Positions 8,201 through 15,164 of a stretch of DNA of 19,424 nt are shown in pieces. The DNA comes from MFZZ01 sp964610165 (GTDB lineage Bacteria; Patescibacteriota; Microgenomatia; UBA1406; GWC2-37-13). The notes beneath the pieces are model-generated. The model was not told where the DNA came from. It searched no databases and was given only the letters and a program-made list of their open reading frames with translations. The stretch lies in the NCBI GenBank assembly GCA_964610165.1, contig CAZSUZ010000024.1, forward strand, positions 1 to 19,424, read 5' to 3'. The translations under genes were made by a program, and so were the position numbers. Within the stretch, counting starts at the first letter, position 1. Each line of letters opens with the position of its first letter.

Positions 8201-8747
8201 AAAAAGCTATATAAAGAAGCATCATGCCAAGTTTAATTACTGTTGGCCAGATTTGAATGTTAAAGTTATAGTTTGTTCTACGGCTTACTATATAACCAAT
8301 TCCAAAAATTGCAGCTACAATCACAACACCAAAAAAAGCTATCATTGCAGTCGTGCTCCAAATTGTACCCAAAACAGGTGCTTGATCAACAGCATCTGTA
8401 CTTAAAACCCAATACAAAAATTGTCGAGCTCGTTCATCTGCTTTCCCTTGTTCTGTAATCTTTGGATCTTCTACCCAATAATGACTGGATACAGGGTCTT
8501 TTAGAAATTCTTCATAAGAAGTTGCACAAGTTTCACCGAGTGTTTCATAAATACTTGTCGATCCATCTGTAGGATTATTTAATTCAACAGGACAACTTAA
8601 TGATGGATCTCTTTTATTACAAGGAATTGGACTTATTTTAATTTCATAGATATCAGAAAATGTATCAGTTTGTGCCTTAACTGTAGAGATAAAAGGAGAT
8701 ATCAGCAAGAATAAGGTCACAGCAATGAATAATAGTTTATGTTTCAT
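5235..8747 (-). CDS. VirB6/TrbL-like type IV secretion membrane protein with long repeat tail
   Basis: This 1170-residue protein has an N-terminal signal-like helix (5-25) and a Cys-containing exported segment (to about 125). Hydrophobic segments follow at about 131-154, 168-195, 263-298, 303-323 and 384-412, with WIWIGVFFQW and a WW pair typical of VirB6/TrbL polytopic proteins. From about 570 to 962 come some 12 degenerate 32-33-residue repeats, then a helical segment and an acidic, Lys/Glu-rich tail (1080-1170). VirB6 proteins form part of the inner-membrane translocation channel. The long tail is far beyond the classical ~300 residues. The gene diverges from the surface-protein operon across 88 bp. 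The start at 8747 lacks a Shine-Dalgarno. Confidence 0.78.
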   Translation of the reverse strand: MKHKLLFIAVTLFLLISPFISTVKAQTDTFSDIYEIKISPIPCNKRDPSLSCPVELNNPTDGSTSIYETLGETCATSYEEFLKDPVSSHYWVEDPKITEQGKADERARQFLYWVLSTDAVDQAPVLGTIWSTTAMIAFFGVVIVAAIFGIGYIVSRRTNYNFNIQIWPTVIKLGMMLLYIAFSSAIVFLLIQLSEVMMSFFIDTLGGSKLFNIYFSTNPDTTGSSIGQTERSYMDFIGCRDLNIRVQEGINAEIFLLKLTNVTYYVMGVMLILRKILLWFLLFVSPFLALLMPFVLIRNIGWIWIGVFFQWLFYGPLLALFLYANSTIWENGIPFGFDFSRTGSPNGYVYPTGIIITYGGPAQKLANSGGQPIGALNNGNYIDTFAEYVITLIMLWAVTFFPWWLLRIFRDYCCEGIYAMKNILMAMYDQMRGPSKGPSPSTPPNLPSLKLDTDIPVNTNVNVSLGSMEQIKKTLTRDLTKNLNLQATKMIDIARMETNQQTKQIVNQNLTYLSQPAKLQKPAERQQFMNLRSELFARAIKSDAAAQHILGSISTSESEKIRVRQEIIKSLPQTVTVSVEQITGTETKVSKERIKTITNNYTKNIVNNNETIENIAKTTNVSKDTVKNILNTYSSYTSMPAKQVMTAIAKENNTTTTIVKNILTQSGAMGKYAGVVERTSVTQQLPKEQVTKIISSISSFTTTTIPTVIEKITQKATVPAETVKQFITNTYNNLLTDQSKLQQVSQQTNISAPQVQSIVRSYVTNIDKPQNTVIENISKENNVDAQTVTRVMQASNQILQSNNVVNTMAQQQNIATDQATEIINTIAEAPTVQTTAEEKQPIVKVIAYKSNVSEDKSKNIIQNIMTEASKDTTMISNVQQQTGLQPQQIQNVIQTFSQNVNQPAETIIQQIHETAGIPKDKVQSVLQTTANTVLAANNVVDEVAKQEGVSAQDVANTIETEMNVTTAPDEHIEKTITIPQSVSIEDYEQVKDMWTKHYEEGEIPVSETIQTRQDWISQEIVYITNTLNKILSSDETLRQEGLDELGFLLPIFLINNLKGEELIVYLKAKLEAAKLVQKILKKEDDIKKNLKKEEDEEVFVDIKKEQEEAQPLHMDLDTDQDKAPQSIEDRVQAVQEKLEDIHNETEAPLSMDEIKNKLQQQSEKDDEMIQ
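5237..5242 (-). promoter_or_regulatory. extended -10 (TGA-TACAAT) overlapping the stop of the VirB6-like gene
   Basis: On the minus strand the sequence reads TGA-TACAAT-AAGAC-ATG. The last three bases of the hexamer begin the TAA stop of the upstream gene (TAA at 5237-5235). Spacing to the ATG is 5 nt, matching the leaderless layout seen elsewhere in the window. Confidence 0.5.
5862..7040 (-). repeat. about 12 tandem 32-33-residue coding repeats in the VirB6-like tail
   Basis: The recurring pattern is hydrophobic-x-x-I-A/S-x-x-x-N-V-S/P-x-x-x-V-x-x-I-I, two short helices with a turn. The turn hydrophobic residue falls at 589, 621, 654, 685, 718, 750, 783, 814, 852, 884, 917 and 949, giving steps of 32, 33, 31, 33, 32, 33, 31, 38, 32, 33 and 32. 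The repeats are Gln/Asn/Thr-rich and diverged at DNA level, so the array is old. Confidence 0.72.
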
Positions 8748-8798
8748 CTAATGTAATAATTAAGATAGTATTCTTCATACTAGTATAAATTTATTACC

Positions 8799-8830
8799 TT
8801 GACAATAGAGTTAAATTTTGTCACTATTAT
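8799..8830 (+). promoter_or_regulatory. promoter of the first surface-protein gene (TTGACA ... TATTAT)
   Basis: A consensus -35 TTGACA is at 8799-8804. TATTAT at 8825-8830 ends 5 nt before the ATG at 8836 but is 20 nt from the -35. CACTAT (8822-8827) gives the usual 17-nt spacing with a poorer hexamer. Either places initiation at about the start codon. Confidence 0.5.
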
Positions 8831-8835
8831 TCTAT

Positions 8836-10857
8836 ATGAAATACCTTAAAGCAACAATCTTAGTATTGTTATCATCTTTATTTTTTATATCATCTGTAGT
8901 CTTTGCACAAGATGATGTTAACCCTTCTGGGCTTTCCGGACAAGGACCAGCATTTATATGTCTAGATGCTGAGTGGTGTAAAGAAAATAATAATTGTTCT
9001 GTACCCAATGTTCATCGTACTAGATTGACAACAACAAGCACAAAAGGAGCTCCTAACTCAGTCGCATATATTGCAGAATGTGTCGATGGTGTTCCAGGGA
9101 AAACAGGTCCAGTTTGCACAACAGGTAATGATGATATAGATAAAATGTTATTTTGTTCAGAAGCAGATAGAGAAACAAATCCTGAATGTAAAAGATATAG
9201 TTTTTTGCAACAAACTGTTCAGTATTCAATAACGCATGATTATAATAATCGCCCACATGATCAATACGGATATTTTTGGCAAGAAAATGGGCAATTTGTT
9301 AAAAAATCCCCTCCACAAGCGTTAAGAACAAATGGATTAGGTGATATTATCCCTTCAGTTGTTGAAGTGCAAAGTTCAACACCAGATGAATTAATGAGAA
9401 GATTTGTACTGTTTACGACAGGTACTAATCCAGAAAGAGGCGAATCTGGAATTGGAGGACAACAACAAGATATTCTAACTTTTGAACAACGTTCACAATC
9501 TTGTCGTGGTGAAACTTACGATCCAGAAGGAAGAACTTTTGATGCTGTCAGTTTGGAGCCAATACCACAAACTTCTATATTAGTAAAACAGTTAAAAGAA
9601 GGTGGTAATAGACTAATGGCTTCAGATTTTAGTGCAGATTTAGCAGGTCAAACAAATATTAATATATCTAACCCTTATACAACAGCAATATTGGGTTACT
9701 TTAATTTTCTTTTAGTACCAGAGGAGTATTATCGTCTAGAAGCATCAAAAGGTGGTTATACCATGATGAAAAAAGCAGATGTCGCAAAAATTCCGACAAA
9801 TGCATCAAAAATATATTTTGATGTAGCAACTAGTAGAACTTCCTACTTTTTTGAAGATTCTGATGCCTTTTATCAAGGAACAACATTACTTCGTTATGAT
9901 ATTCCTATGATGCCAATTGATGGCAAAGGTCAGAATTATGAAATGAAGATACTAACCAGAAATCAGTCACAATCAAACGATGGTAAATATCTTATTTATG
10001 AAGGTCAAATCTCACATCCTTTTGCAAAATTAACTGTACAGACCTGCTCTGAAAACCCTAAAGTCTGTAATAACCCACAAGTATTTACTTCACAAAATGG
10101 TGGACCAGATGAATTCGGAAATTTTAGAATTCAACTTGATCAAACGTTATTACAACCAGGCCAAAAATATGAACCAACTTTTGAAAAAGTCAATTTAGCA
10201 ACTGCGGTAATTGCAAAGCAAGATATCTTCGACAAAATTATTAGTTGGATGCATAAAACAGTATTTGGTGAAGTTCAAGCTCAAGAAACTGGAAACACAC
10301 TTACAGATCAAGCAATTCAACCAATAGTGTCTTACATAGAAGGATTTGCTTACGATAATGAGGGGAATCTTATGCCAAATGCAACAGTCGGCTTATATGT
10401 AGATTTAATGAGTAAGCCGTCTTACTTCACTACTGCTGATCAAAATGGATATTACAAGATTACTTCAGAAAATATTCCTAATGATAAATATGTTATTAGA
10501 TATACTTCAGCAGAAGATCCTAAGAAGATGGCAACAATAACAACATCACAATTTACCCAACAAAATAAAGAATTTATTACTGCTGAAAAAATTAATACAT
10601 ATAGTTTAGTAACTAGAACCACTGATCCAAGAAGAACAGTAACACCTAGTTATGTGCCACAAGCTAAAATATCAGCAATTCCGAATGAATTTCCTGTAAC
10701 ACCAGCAATAACTTCTGCACCATTAACACCTGTGGAAGAAGCAACCAATAATAATATGTTCCTTATTGGTGCAGTATTACTATTACTTGTTGCAACAGCT
10801 GGAACGTTAATAGGTGTCTACCTCTATAAAAAGAGAATGCAAGAGCAACAATTATAA
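8836..10857 (+). CDS. C-terminally anchored surface protein with carboxypeptidase-regulatory-like domain
   Basis: This 673-residue protein has a signal peptide cleaving after about Ala24 (VVFA-Q). A Cys-rich N-terminal region follows with CLDAEWC and VCTTG/LFC motifs. Beta-rich middle domains come next, one starting near RTFDAVSLEPIPQT. At about 495-580 is a carboxypeptidase-regulatory-like beta-sandwich (SYIEGFAYDNEGNLMPNA, then TTADQNGYYKI). A C-terminal membrane helix (about 640-662) ends in a basic tail (YKKRMQEQQL). The protein should therefore be displayed outside, anchored in the membrane. It is paralogous to the next gene, 1 nt downstream. Its place beside VirB6-like and pilin genes suggests a part in the surface apparatus; that is inference. 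I chose ATG 8836 over TTG 8818 because it starts the signal peptide. Confidence 0.8.
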   Translation: MKYLKATILVLLSSLFFISSVVFAQDDVNPSGLSGQGPAFICLDAEWCKENNNCSVPNVHRTRLTTTSTKGAPNSVAYIAECVDGVPGKTGPVCTTGNDDIDKMLFCSEADRETNPECKRYSFLQQTVQYSITHDYNNRPHDQYGYFWQENGQFVKKSPPQALRTNGLGDIIPSVVEVQSSTPDELMRRFVLFTTGTNPERGESGIGGQQQDILTFEQRSQSCRGETYDPEGRTFDAVSLEPIPQTSILVKQLKEGGNRLMASDFSADLAGQTNINISNPYTTAILGYFNFLLVPEEYYRLEASKGGYTMMKKADVAKIPTNASKIYFDVATSRTSYFFEDSDAFYQGTTLLRYDIPMMPIDGKGQNYEMKILTRNQSQSNDGKYLIYEGQISHPFAKLTVQTCSENPKVCNNPQVFTSQNGGPDEFGNFRIQLDQTLLQPGQKYEPTFEKVNLATAVIAKQDIFDKIISWMHKTVFGEVQAQETGNTLTDQAIQPIVSYIEGFAYDNEGNLMPNATVGLYVDLMSKPSYFTTADQNGYYKITSENIPNDKYVIRYTSAEDPKKMATITTSQFTQQNKEFITAEKINTYSLVTRTTDPRRTVTPSYVPQAKISAIPNEFPVTPAITSAPLTPVEEATNNNMFLIGAVLLLLVATAGTLIGVYLYKKRMQEQQL

Positions 10858-10858
10858 T

Positions 10859-12443
10859 ATGTCTAAAAAAAACCTTTTGAATGTTTTTATTTTTTTAGTG
10901 TTGATAATTGCGCCCAATATTTCAGCACAAGAAATCAGACAGGAATCCGTTGGATATCAATGTTTAGATTTTGTTCATTGTAGTGACGGTGGTCCAAATG
11001 ATAAAAATAAAAGATGTGAACCAACGGACGATGATAAAGCACATACCAGTGCTCATTGGGGACATAGATCACAAGTTGACCTTAGCGATCTAGAAAATTT
11101 ACCTGTAAACTCAGAAATACTTGTCACAGAATGTCTTAGTGCAGATGTCGATTTAGATGGTGATGGGAAAAATGATCCGATCTGTACAACGGGAGATTCA
11201 AAACAAGATAAAAAGTTATTTTGTGGTACTGAAAATGCAACAAGTTCTACATGTGATCATTTTTCGATTTTAAAAGAAAAGCTAAACTATTCATTAGATA
11301 GATCTCCGGCAATTACAACACATGGAATTTTTTATCTCATAAATGGTGTTTTCCAGAAATCTATTGGAGTTCCTATAAAAGTTGGAGCAGATGGAAAACC
11401 TACTGTTAAGGCAATTGAATGGGAGGCACATACTCCTGGTAACTTAACAAGAAAATATTTAGCATGGTATTACACTCCAATAGCAAGTACCCCAACACCT
11501 ATTGTTGTAACAACAACTCCCGGAGTAACTGCCGGTTTTGGTGGGCAACAACAGGCAAAACTTAATTTTGAAGTNNNNNNNNNNNNNNNNNNNNNNNNNN
11601 NNNNNNNNNNNNNNNNNNNNNNNNNNNNNNNNNNNNNNNNNNNNNNNNNNNNNNNNNNNNNNNNNNNNNNNNNNATTCGGAAGAACTAATGGAGGAGCAG
11701 ATCAATTAGGTAACTTTACTTTTACTCTAGATCAAACAAAACTTGCAACTGGCGAGTACTACAAGCGATCTTTTCGTAAAGTGGATCTTACAACAGTAAC
11801 TATTAGTAATAATTTTAATATTATAAAAATAGTTCAGCAATTATTTTCTTTATTTACACCAGGTGTAGTTAACGCACAAGAACAAACAGATACTGCAACA
11901 ATTCAACCCATAGTCTCTTATATTGAAGGCTATGCTTATGATACTGAAGGGAACATAATGCCAAGTGCAAAAGTTTTGATTAAAGTACCTCTGAGTGAGG
12001 TTGCCGTATATCAGACAACTGCTAATCAAAATGGTTATTACAAAATAACCTCAGAATTTCTTCCAAATACAGAATATTCGATTGAATATCAACTTGTAAA
12101 TACACCTGGAAAGTATTTTAAAATTACAACTTCTCAATTATTAGAACAAAATAAGGCATTTATTGAAGCAGAAAAAATTAACCCATATCTTTTAACAACT
12201 CAATCTACTGATCCACGAAGAACAGTCACGCCAAGTTATATTCCTCAAGCAAAAATTTCATCTGTATCAAATGAATTTAGTACGACACCAGTAGTTTCAA
12301 CTAATAATTCATCACAACAAACTCAACTAACTGAACGTAACAATTTTCTACTAATTGGCTCCATTTTATTACTACTTATTGCTGCAGCAGGAACGCTGAT
12401 TGGTATATACCTTTATCGAAAAAGAACCCAAGAACAGATATAA
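10859..12443 (+). CDS. paralogous anchored surface protein, interrupted by a scaffold gap
   Basis: The signal peptide begins MSKKNLLNVF and cleaves near Ala23-Gln. The Cys-rich N-terminal region resembles the upstream paralogue (CTTGD, LFCGTE, GGQQQAKLNFE) but has an inserted DVDLDGDGKNDP, a calcium-loop-like DxDxDG motif. After the gap the paralogous second half resumes: GGADQLGNF, the carboxypeptidase-regulatory-like segment SYIEGYAYDTEGNIMPSA, RRTVTPSY, and a C-terminal membrane helix with basic tail YRKRTQEQI. The two halves are in different frames only because the N-run has an arbitrary length. From the paralogue about 198 residues are missing, so the full protein would be about 690. The ATG lies 1 nt after the preceding stop, so the pair is an operon. 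Confidence 0.78.
11575..11674. other. scaffold gap of 100 N inside the second surface-protein gene
   Basis: Exactly 100 N, a conventional placeholder. Comparison with the colinear paralogue (ttt at 9481 to aat at 10096 versus 11567 to 11688) predicts about 590 missing bases. No flanking duplication is present, so this gap is real. Confidence 0.85.
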
Positions 12444-12455
12444 ATCTAATGCATA

Positions 12456-12480
12456 ATGTTATGTTTTTGTGTAACATAAT
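12456..12480 (+). promoter_or_regulatory. comM start region: inverted repeat and -10-like hexamer
   Basis: ATGTTA and TAACAT form a 6-bp inverted repeat around a TTTTT-containing loop (about 12457-12477). TAACAT (12472-12477) ends 6 nt before the comM ATG and CATAAT (12475-12480) 3 nt before it. This may be a leaderless -10 overlapped by an operator-like dyad. Support is weak. Confidence 0.35.
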
Positions 12481-12483
12481 AGT

Positions 12484-14004
12484 ATGCTGTCAAAAATTAT
12501 TTCTGGTGCAATTGTTGGTCTACAAGGAATTCTAGTAGACATAGAAGTAGATGTTTCAGGTCGTGGATTTCCTACATTTACTATTGTTGGCTTACCTAAT
12601 AAAGCTATTGATGAAGCGAAAGAACGTGTTCGTACTGCTATTACAAATGCTGGTTATGAAATGCCAGATTCACGTATAACAGTAAATATGGCTCCTGCAG
12701 ACATTCCTAAGTCTGGCTCAAGTTTTGATGTGCCAATCGCATTGGGTATTTTAGCATCACTTGGTGTAATTGATAGTCATCAATTAGAAGACACAATGTT
12801 TATTGGTGAGTTATCACTTGAAGGAAATGTGAGAAAAGTATCAGGTATTATTCCACTGCTGTTACTTGCAAAAGAGAGAAATATTAAAAAAATATGTCTG
12901 CCAGATGACAATAAAGAAGAAGCAATTATATTAGAAGATATAGAAATATACCCTGTAAAAAGTTTATCTGAATTAATTCAACACATTTTAAAGAAAAAGG
13001 TAATAAAGAGATTTATCAAAAATGATATTGAACACAATGAAATAGTATCTTTTGAGTATGATTTTGATGCAATTAAAGGTCAAGAGTTAGCAAAACGAGC
13101 ATTAGAAATTGCTGCAGCAGGCTTTCATAACATTTCATTAAATGGTCCGCCAGGTGCTGGAAAAACGCTGCTGAGTCGGTCATTTCCTTCAATTTTGCCA
13201 CGAATGAGTAAGGAAGAAATATTAGAGGTAGCTAAAATTTATTCAGTTGTAGGTATGTTATCGAAGGATATTTTTTCTGGCATTCGTCAATTTAGATCAC
13301 CACATCATACAACTTCTCGAGTTGGCTTAATTGGTGGTGGCACACAACCTTCACCAGGAGAAATATCATTGGCACATCGTGGTATTTTATTCCTAGATGA
13401 GTTTCCGGAATTTCCAAGAACAGTTTTGGAATCTATGCGTCAACCGTTGGAAGATGGTGTTGTCACAGTATCTCGTGCAGCTGGTAGCGTTACATATCCA
13501 GCGCGATTTTTATTACTTGCAGCCTCTAATCCTTGCCCATGTGGTTTTTTAAATCATCCCAAAAAAAATTGTACCTGTGCCCCCGGAACTATTACAAAAT
13601 ACAAAAAAAGAATTTCTGGGCCAATTTTAGATAGGATAGATATACACATAGAAGTACCACCGGTTGAAGTTGACAAATTATCGAATCATCAGCTTGTGGA
13701 AAATAGTGAAATAATTAGAAATAGAGTATTGAAAGCTAGAAAAAGACAACAAGAACGTTTTATATCTACAAAGATACAGTTTAATAGTGAAATGAAATCC
13801 TCAGATATTCATATTTTTTGTAAATTAGAAAAAGATGCCCAATTATTATTAAAGCAAGCGGTTGATAAACTATCTTTATCGGCAAGATCGTATTTTAAAA
13901 TAATAAAAGTAGCTCAAACAATTGCAGATTTAGATTATTCAGACAACATCAATGCGGGTCATATTGGAGAAGCCTTACAGTATAGGGTAAAACTCAATAC
14001 ATAG
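12484..14004 (+). CDS. comM: ComM / YifB-family Mg-chelatase-like AAA+ ATPase
   Basis: At 506 residues this is the normal family length. It has an N-terminal Lon-protease-like domain (GRGFPTFTIVGLPNKAIDEA, PADIPKSGSSFDVPIALGIL), then an AAA+ domain with Walker A GPPGAGKT (221-228), Walker B ILFLDEF (301-307) and the ComM zinc-type insert (CPCG 351-354, CTC 363-365). GPILDRID comes next (379-386), followed by the C-terminal Mg-chelatase domain. ComM is a hexameric helicase that promotes branch migration of transformation recombination intermediates in the cytosol. Its place between surface-protein and pilin genes fits a DNA-uptake locus. It starts 40 bp after the preceding stop. Confidence 0.95.
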   Translation: MLSKIISGAIVGLQGILVDIEVDVSGRGFPTFTIVGLPNKAIDEAKERVRTAITNAGYEMPDSRITVNMAPADIPKSGSSFDVPIALGILASLGVIDSHQLEDTMFIGELSLEGNVRKVSGIIPLLLLAKERNIKKICLPDDNKEEAIILEDIEIYPVKSLSELIQHILKKKVIKRFIKNDIEHNEIVSFEYDFDAIKGQELAKRALEIAAAGFHNISLNGPPGAGKTLLSRSFPSILPRMSKEEILEVAKIYSVVGMLSKDIFSGIRQFRSPHHTTSRVGLIGGGTQPSPGEISLAHRGILFLDEFPEFPRTVLESMRQPLEDGVVTVSRAAGSVTYPARFLLLAASNPCPCGFLNHPKKNCTCAPGTITKYKKRISGPILDRIDIHIEVPPVEVDKLSNHQLVENSEIIRNRVLKARKRQQERFISTKIQFNSEMKSSDIHIFCKLEKDAQLLLKQAVDKLSLSARSYFKIIKVAQTIADLDYSDNINAGHIGEALQYRVKLNT

Positions 14005-14018
14005 TATCTAAAAAGCTA

Positions 14019-14048
14019 TTGACAATAGTAAAAAAAAAAGATTAGAAT
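14019..14048 (+). promoter_or_regulatory. sigma70-type promoter of the pilin cluster (TTGACA-N18-TAGAAT)
   Basis: A consensus -35 is at 14019-14024 and TAGAAT at 14043-14048, with an 18-nt spacer containing a long A-run. Transcription would start near 14055, leaving a leader of about 24 nt without a Shine-Dalgarno before ATG 14079. It is the only pilin-cluster promoter with both consensus elements. Confidence 0.7.
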
Positions 14049-14078
14049 AGATGTAATCTATTAATTTTATTGAATAAT

Positions 14079-14528
14079 ATGTCTAAAAAGAAAATCCTTA
14101 TTTATATATCAAGTTTTGTTTTATTATTTTCATTTTTCGGTTTATTAGCTAGTGGTACTTTAGCTCAGACTAATACACCAACTCCGAATGCAGATCTGAT
14201 AGTATCAGAATCTGATTTAGGATTTAAGATTCCATCACTAGGAGAGATTCTCACATTTACTATACGAGCATTCTTTGTTATTGCAGGATTAGCAGCACTC
14301 TTTTACATGCTACTTGGAGCATTTGCATGGGTAACGAGTGGAGGCGATAGTGATGCAGTAAGTGCAGCACAAGGAAAAATACAAGCAGCAGTTGTTGGTA
14401 TGCTTATTATTGTAGGTGTACTTGCAATTATCTGGACACTTGAACAAGTTATATTTGACGGAAGAATTTGTTTAGGTATTTCATGTCAGCTAACTATTCC
14501 TACATTACTAGAAGAACCAGGTACGTAA
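14079..14528 (+). CDS. VirB2/TrbC-like type IV secretion pilin, copy 1
   Basis: This 149-residue preprotein has a signal peptide (MSKKKILIYISS... ending near LAQ), a short Thr/Pro spacer and two hydrophobic helices (around FFVIAGLAALFYMLLGAF and AVVGMLIIVGVLAIIW). They are separated by a polar loop, WVTSGGDSDAVSAAQGKIQA. This is the architecture of VirB2/TrbC and the type IV secretion pilins common in CPR genomes. Monomers would assemble from the membrane into a pilus. The 219-bp central segment is nearly identical to copy 2, 34 bp downstream. I chose ATG 14079 over TTG 14070. The C-terminus has two Cys (CLGISC). Confidence 0.82.
   Translation: MSKKKILIYISSFVLLFSFFGLLASGTLAQTNTPTPNADLIVSESDLGFKIPSLGEILTFTIRAFFVIAGLAALFYMLLGAFAWVTSGGDSDAVSAAQGKIQAAVVGMLIIVGVLAIIWTLEQVIFDGRICLGISCQLTIPTLLEEPGT
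14205..14423 (+). repeat. 219-bp near-identical core, copy 1 (pilin genes)
   Basis: By eye it is identical to 14682-14900 except for one base (A versus T in CACTAGGAG/CACTTGGAG), while sequence on both sides is clearly diverged. It encodes the mature pilin helices. Confidence 0.93.
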
Positions 14529-14544
14529 TTAATAGTCCTAATGT

Positions 14545-14550
14545 TATAAA
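14545..14550 (+). promoter_or_regulatory. -10-like TATAAA with upstream TGT before pilin copy 2
   Basis: TGT-TATAAA lies 11 nt before the ATG at 14562, in the 33-bp space between pilin genes. It could give copy 2 its own transcript in addition to read-through from the 14019 promoter. Confidence 0.35.
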
Positions 14551-14561
14551 TATTAAAAAAT

Positions 14562-15083
14562 ATGTCAAAAAAGAAAATAATTATATATATTTCAAGTTTT
14601 ATTTTATTATTTTCTTTGTTCGGATTCCTGGCAAATGGGACTTTTGCACAATCACCATCACCAGATGCAGACTTAATTGTTTCAGAATCTGATTTAGGAT
14701 TTAAGATTCCATCACTTGGAGAGATTCTCACATTTACTATACGAGCATTCTTTGTTATTGCAGGATTAGCAGCACTCTTTTACATGCTACTTGGAGCATT
14801 TGCATGGGTAACGAGTGGAGGCGATAGTGATGCAGTAAGTGCAGCACAAGGAAAAATACAAGCAGCAGTTGTTGGTATGCTTATTATTGTAGGTGTACTT
14901 TCCATTATCTGGACGTTAGAACAGGTTATCTTTGATCAAAAAATTTGTTTAGGTATTTCATGTGAACTAACTATTCCAACATTATTGGAAGCTCCATCTG
15001 GTATACAAGTAAATGGTGCATGTCAGAATAATTCTGAATGTGCAAGTGGCAATTGTGACCCTACATTTAAAGTTTGTAGATAA
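14562..15083 (+). CDS. VirB2/TrbC-like pilin, copy 2, with Cys-rich C-terminal tail
   Basis: This 173-residue protein has the same plan as copy 1: a signal peptide (MSKKKIIIYISSF, cleaved near FAQ), a short PSPDAD spacer, the near-identical two-helix core and CLGISCELTIP. It then adds a tail of about 30 residues absent from copy 1, NGACQNNSECASGNCDPTFKVCR, here in two parts: NGACQNNSECASG, then NCDPTFKVCR. Four Cys at short spacing resemble small disulfide-rich modules of extracellular proteins. With VirB2 topology the tail may lie on the outer face, so this subunit could be a tip or adhesive variant. That role is inference. Confidence 0.82.
   Translation: MSKKKIIIYISSFILLFSLFGFLANGTFAQSPSPDADLIVSESDLGFKIPSLGEILTFTIRAFFVIAGLAALFYMLLGAFAWVTSGGDSDAVSAAQGKIQAAVVGMLIIVGVLSIIWTLEQVIFDQKICLGISCELTIPTLLEAPSGIQVNGACQNNSECASGNCDPTFKVCR
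14682..14900 (+). repeat. 219-bp near-identical core, copy 2 (pilin genes)
   Basis: Partner of 14205-14423. Identity begins at TCAGAATCTG and stops sharply at GGTGTACTT, after which the two genes differ at many third positions. Confidence 0.93.
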
Positions 15084-15096
15084 TATTAATGCAGAT

Positions 15097-15115
15097 CTGA
15101 TTGGTTCCAATTCAG
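15097..15115 (+). other. hairpin between pilin genes
   Basis: CTGATTGG and CCAATTCAG form a stem with one bulged T and a TT loop, 14 bp after the copy 2 stop. No U-run follows, so it is not a convincing intrinsic terminator. It may protect a processed 3' end. Confidence 0.4.
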
Positions 15116-15144
15116 TAGTCTTCTTGCATAACTTCTTAAATTGC

Positions 15145-15150
15145 TATAAA
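15145..15150 (+). promoter_or_regulatory. extended -10 (TGC-TATAAA) before the third pilin-like gene
   Basis: TGC-TATAAA lies 14 nt before ATG 15165, predicting a leader of about 7 nt without a Shine-Dalgarno. Confidence 0.4.
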
Positions 15151-15164
15151 CTCAGAATATATAT

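Noticed and set aside
14486..14731. Minus-strand ORF across the junction of the two pilin genes
   Set aside because: It is antisense to the pilin coding region, includes the intergenic spacer and has no independent start signal or domain.
15089..15101. Short match (ATGCAGATCTGAT) to pilin copy 1 as a remnant of a third pilin core
   Set aside because: Only about 13-14 bp match and no flanking similarity continues, so chance cannot be excluded.
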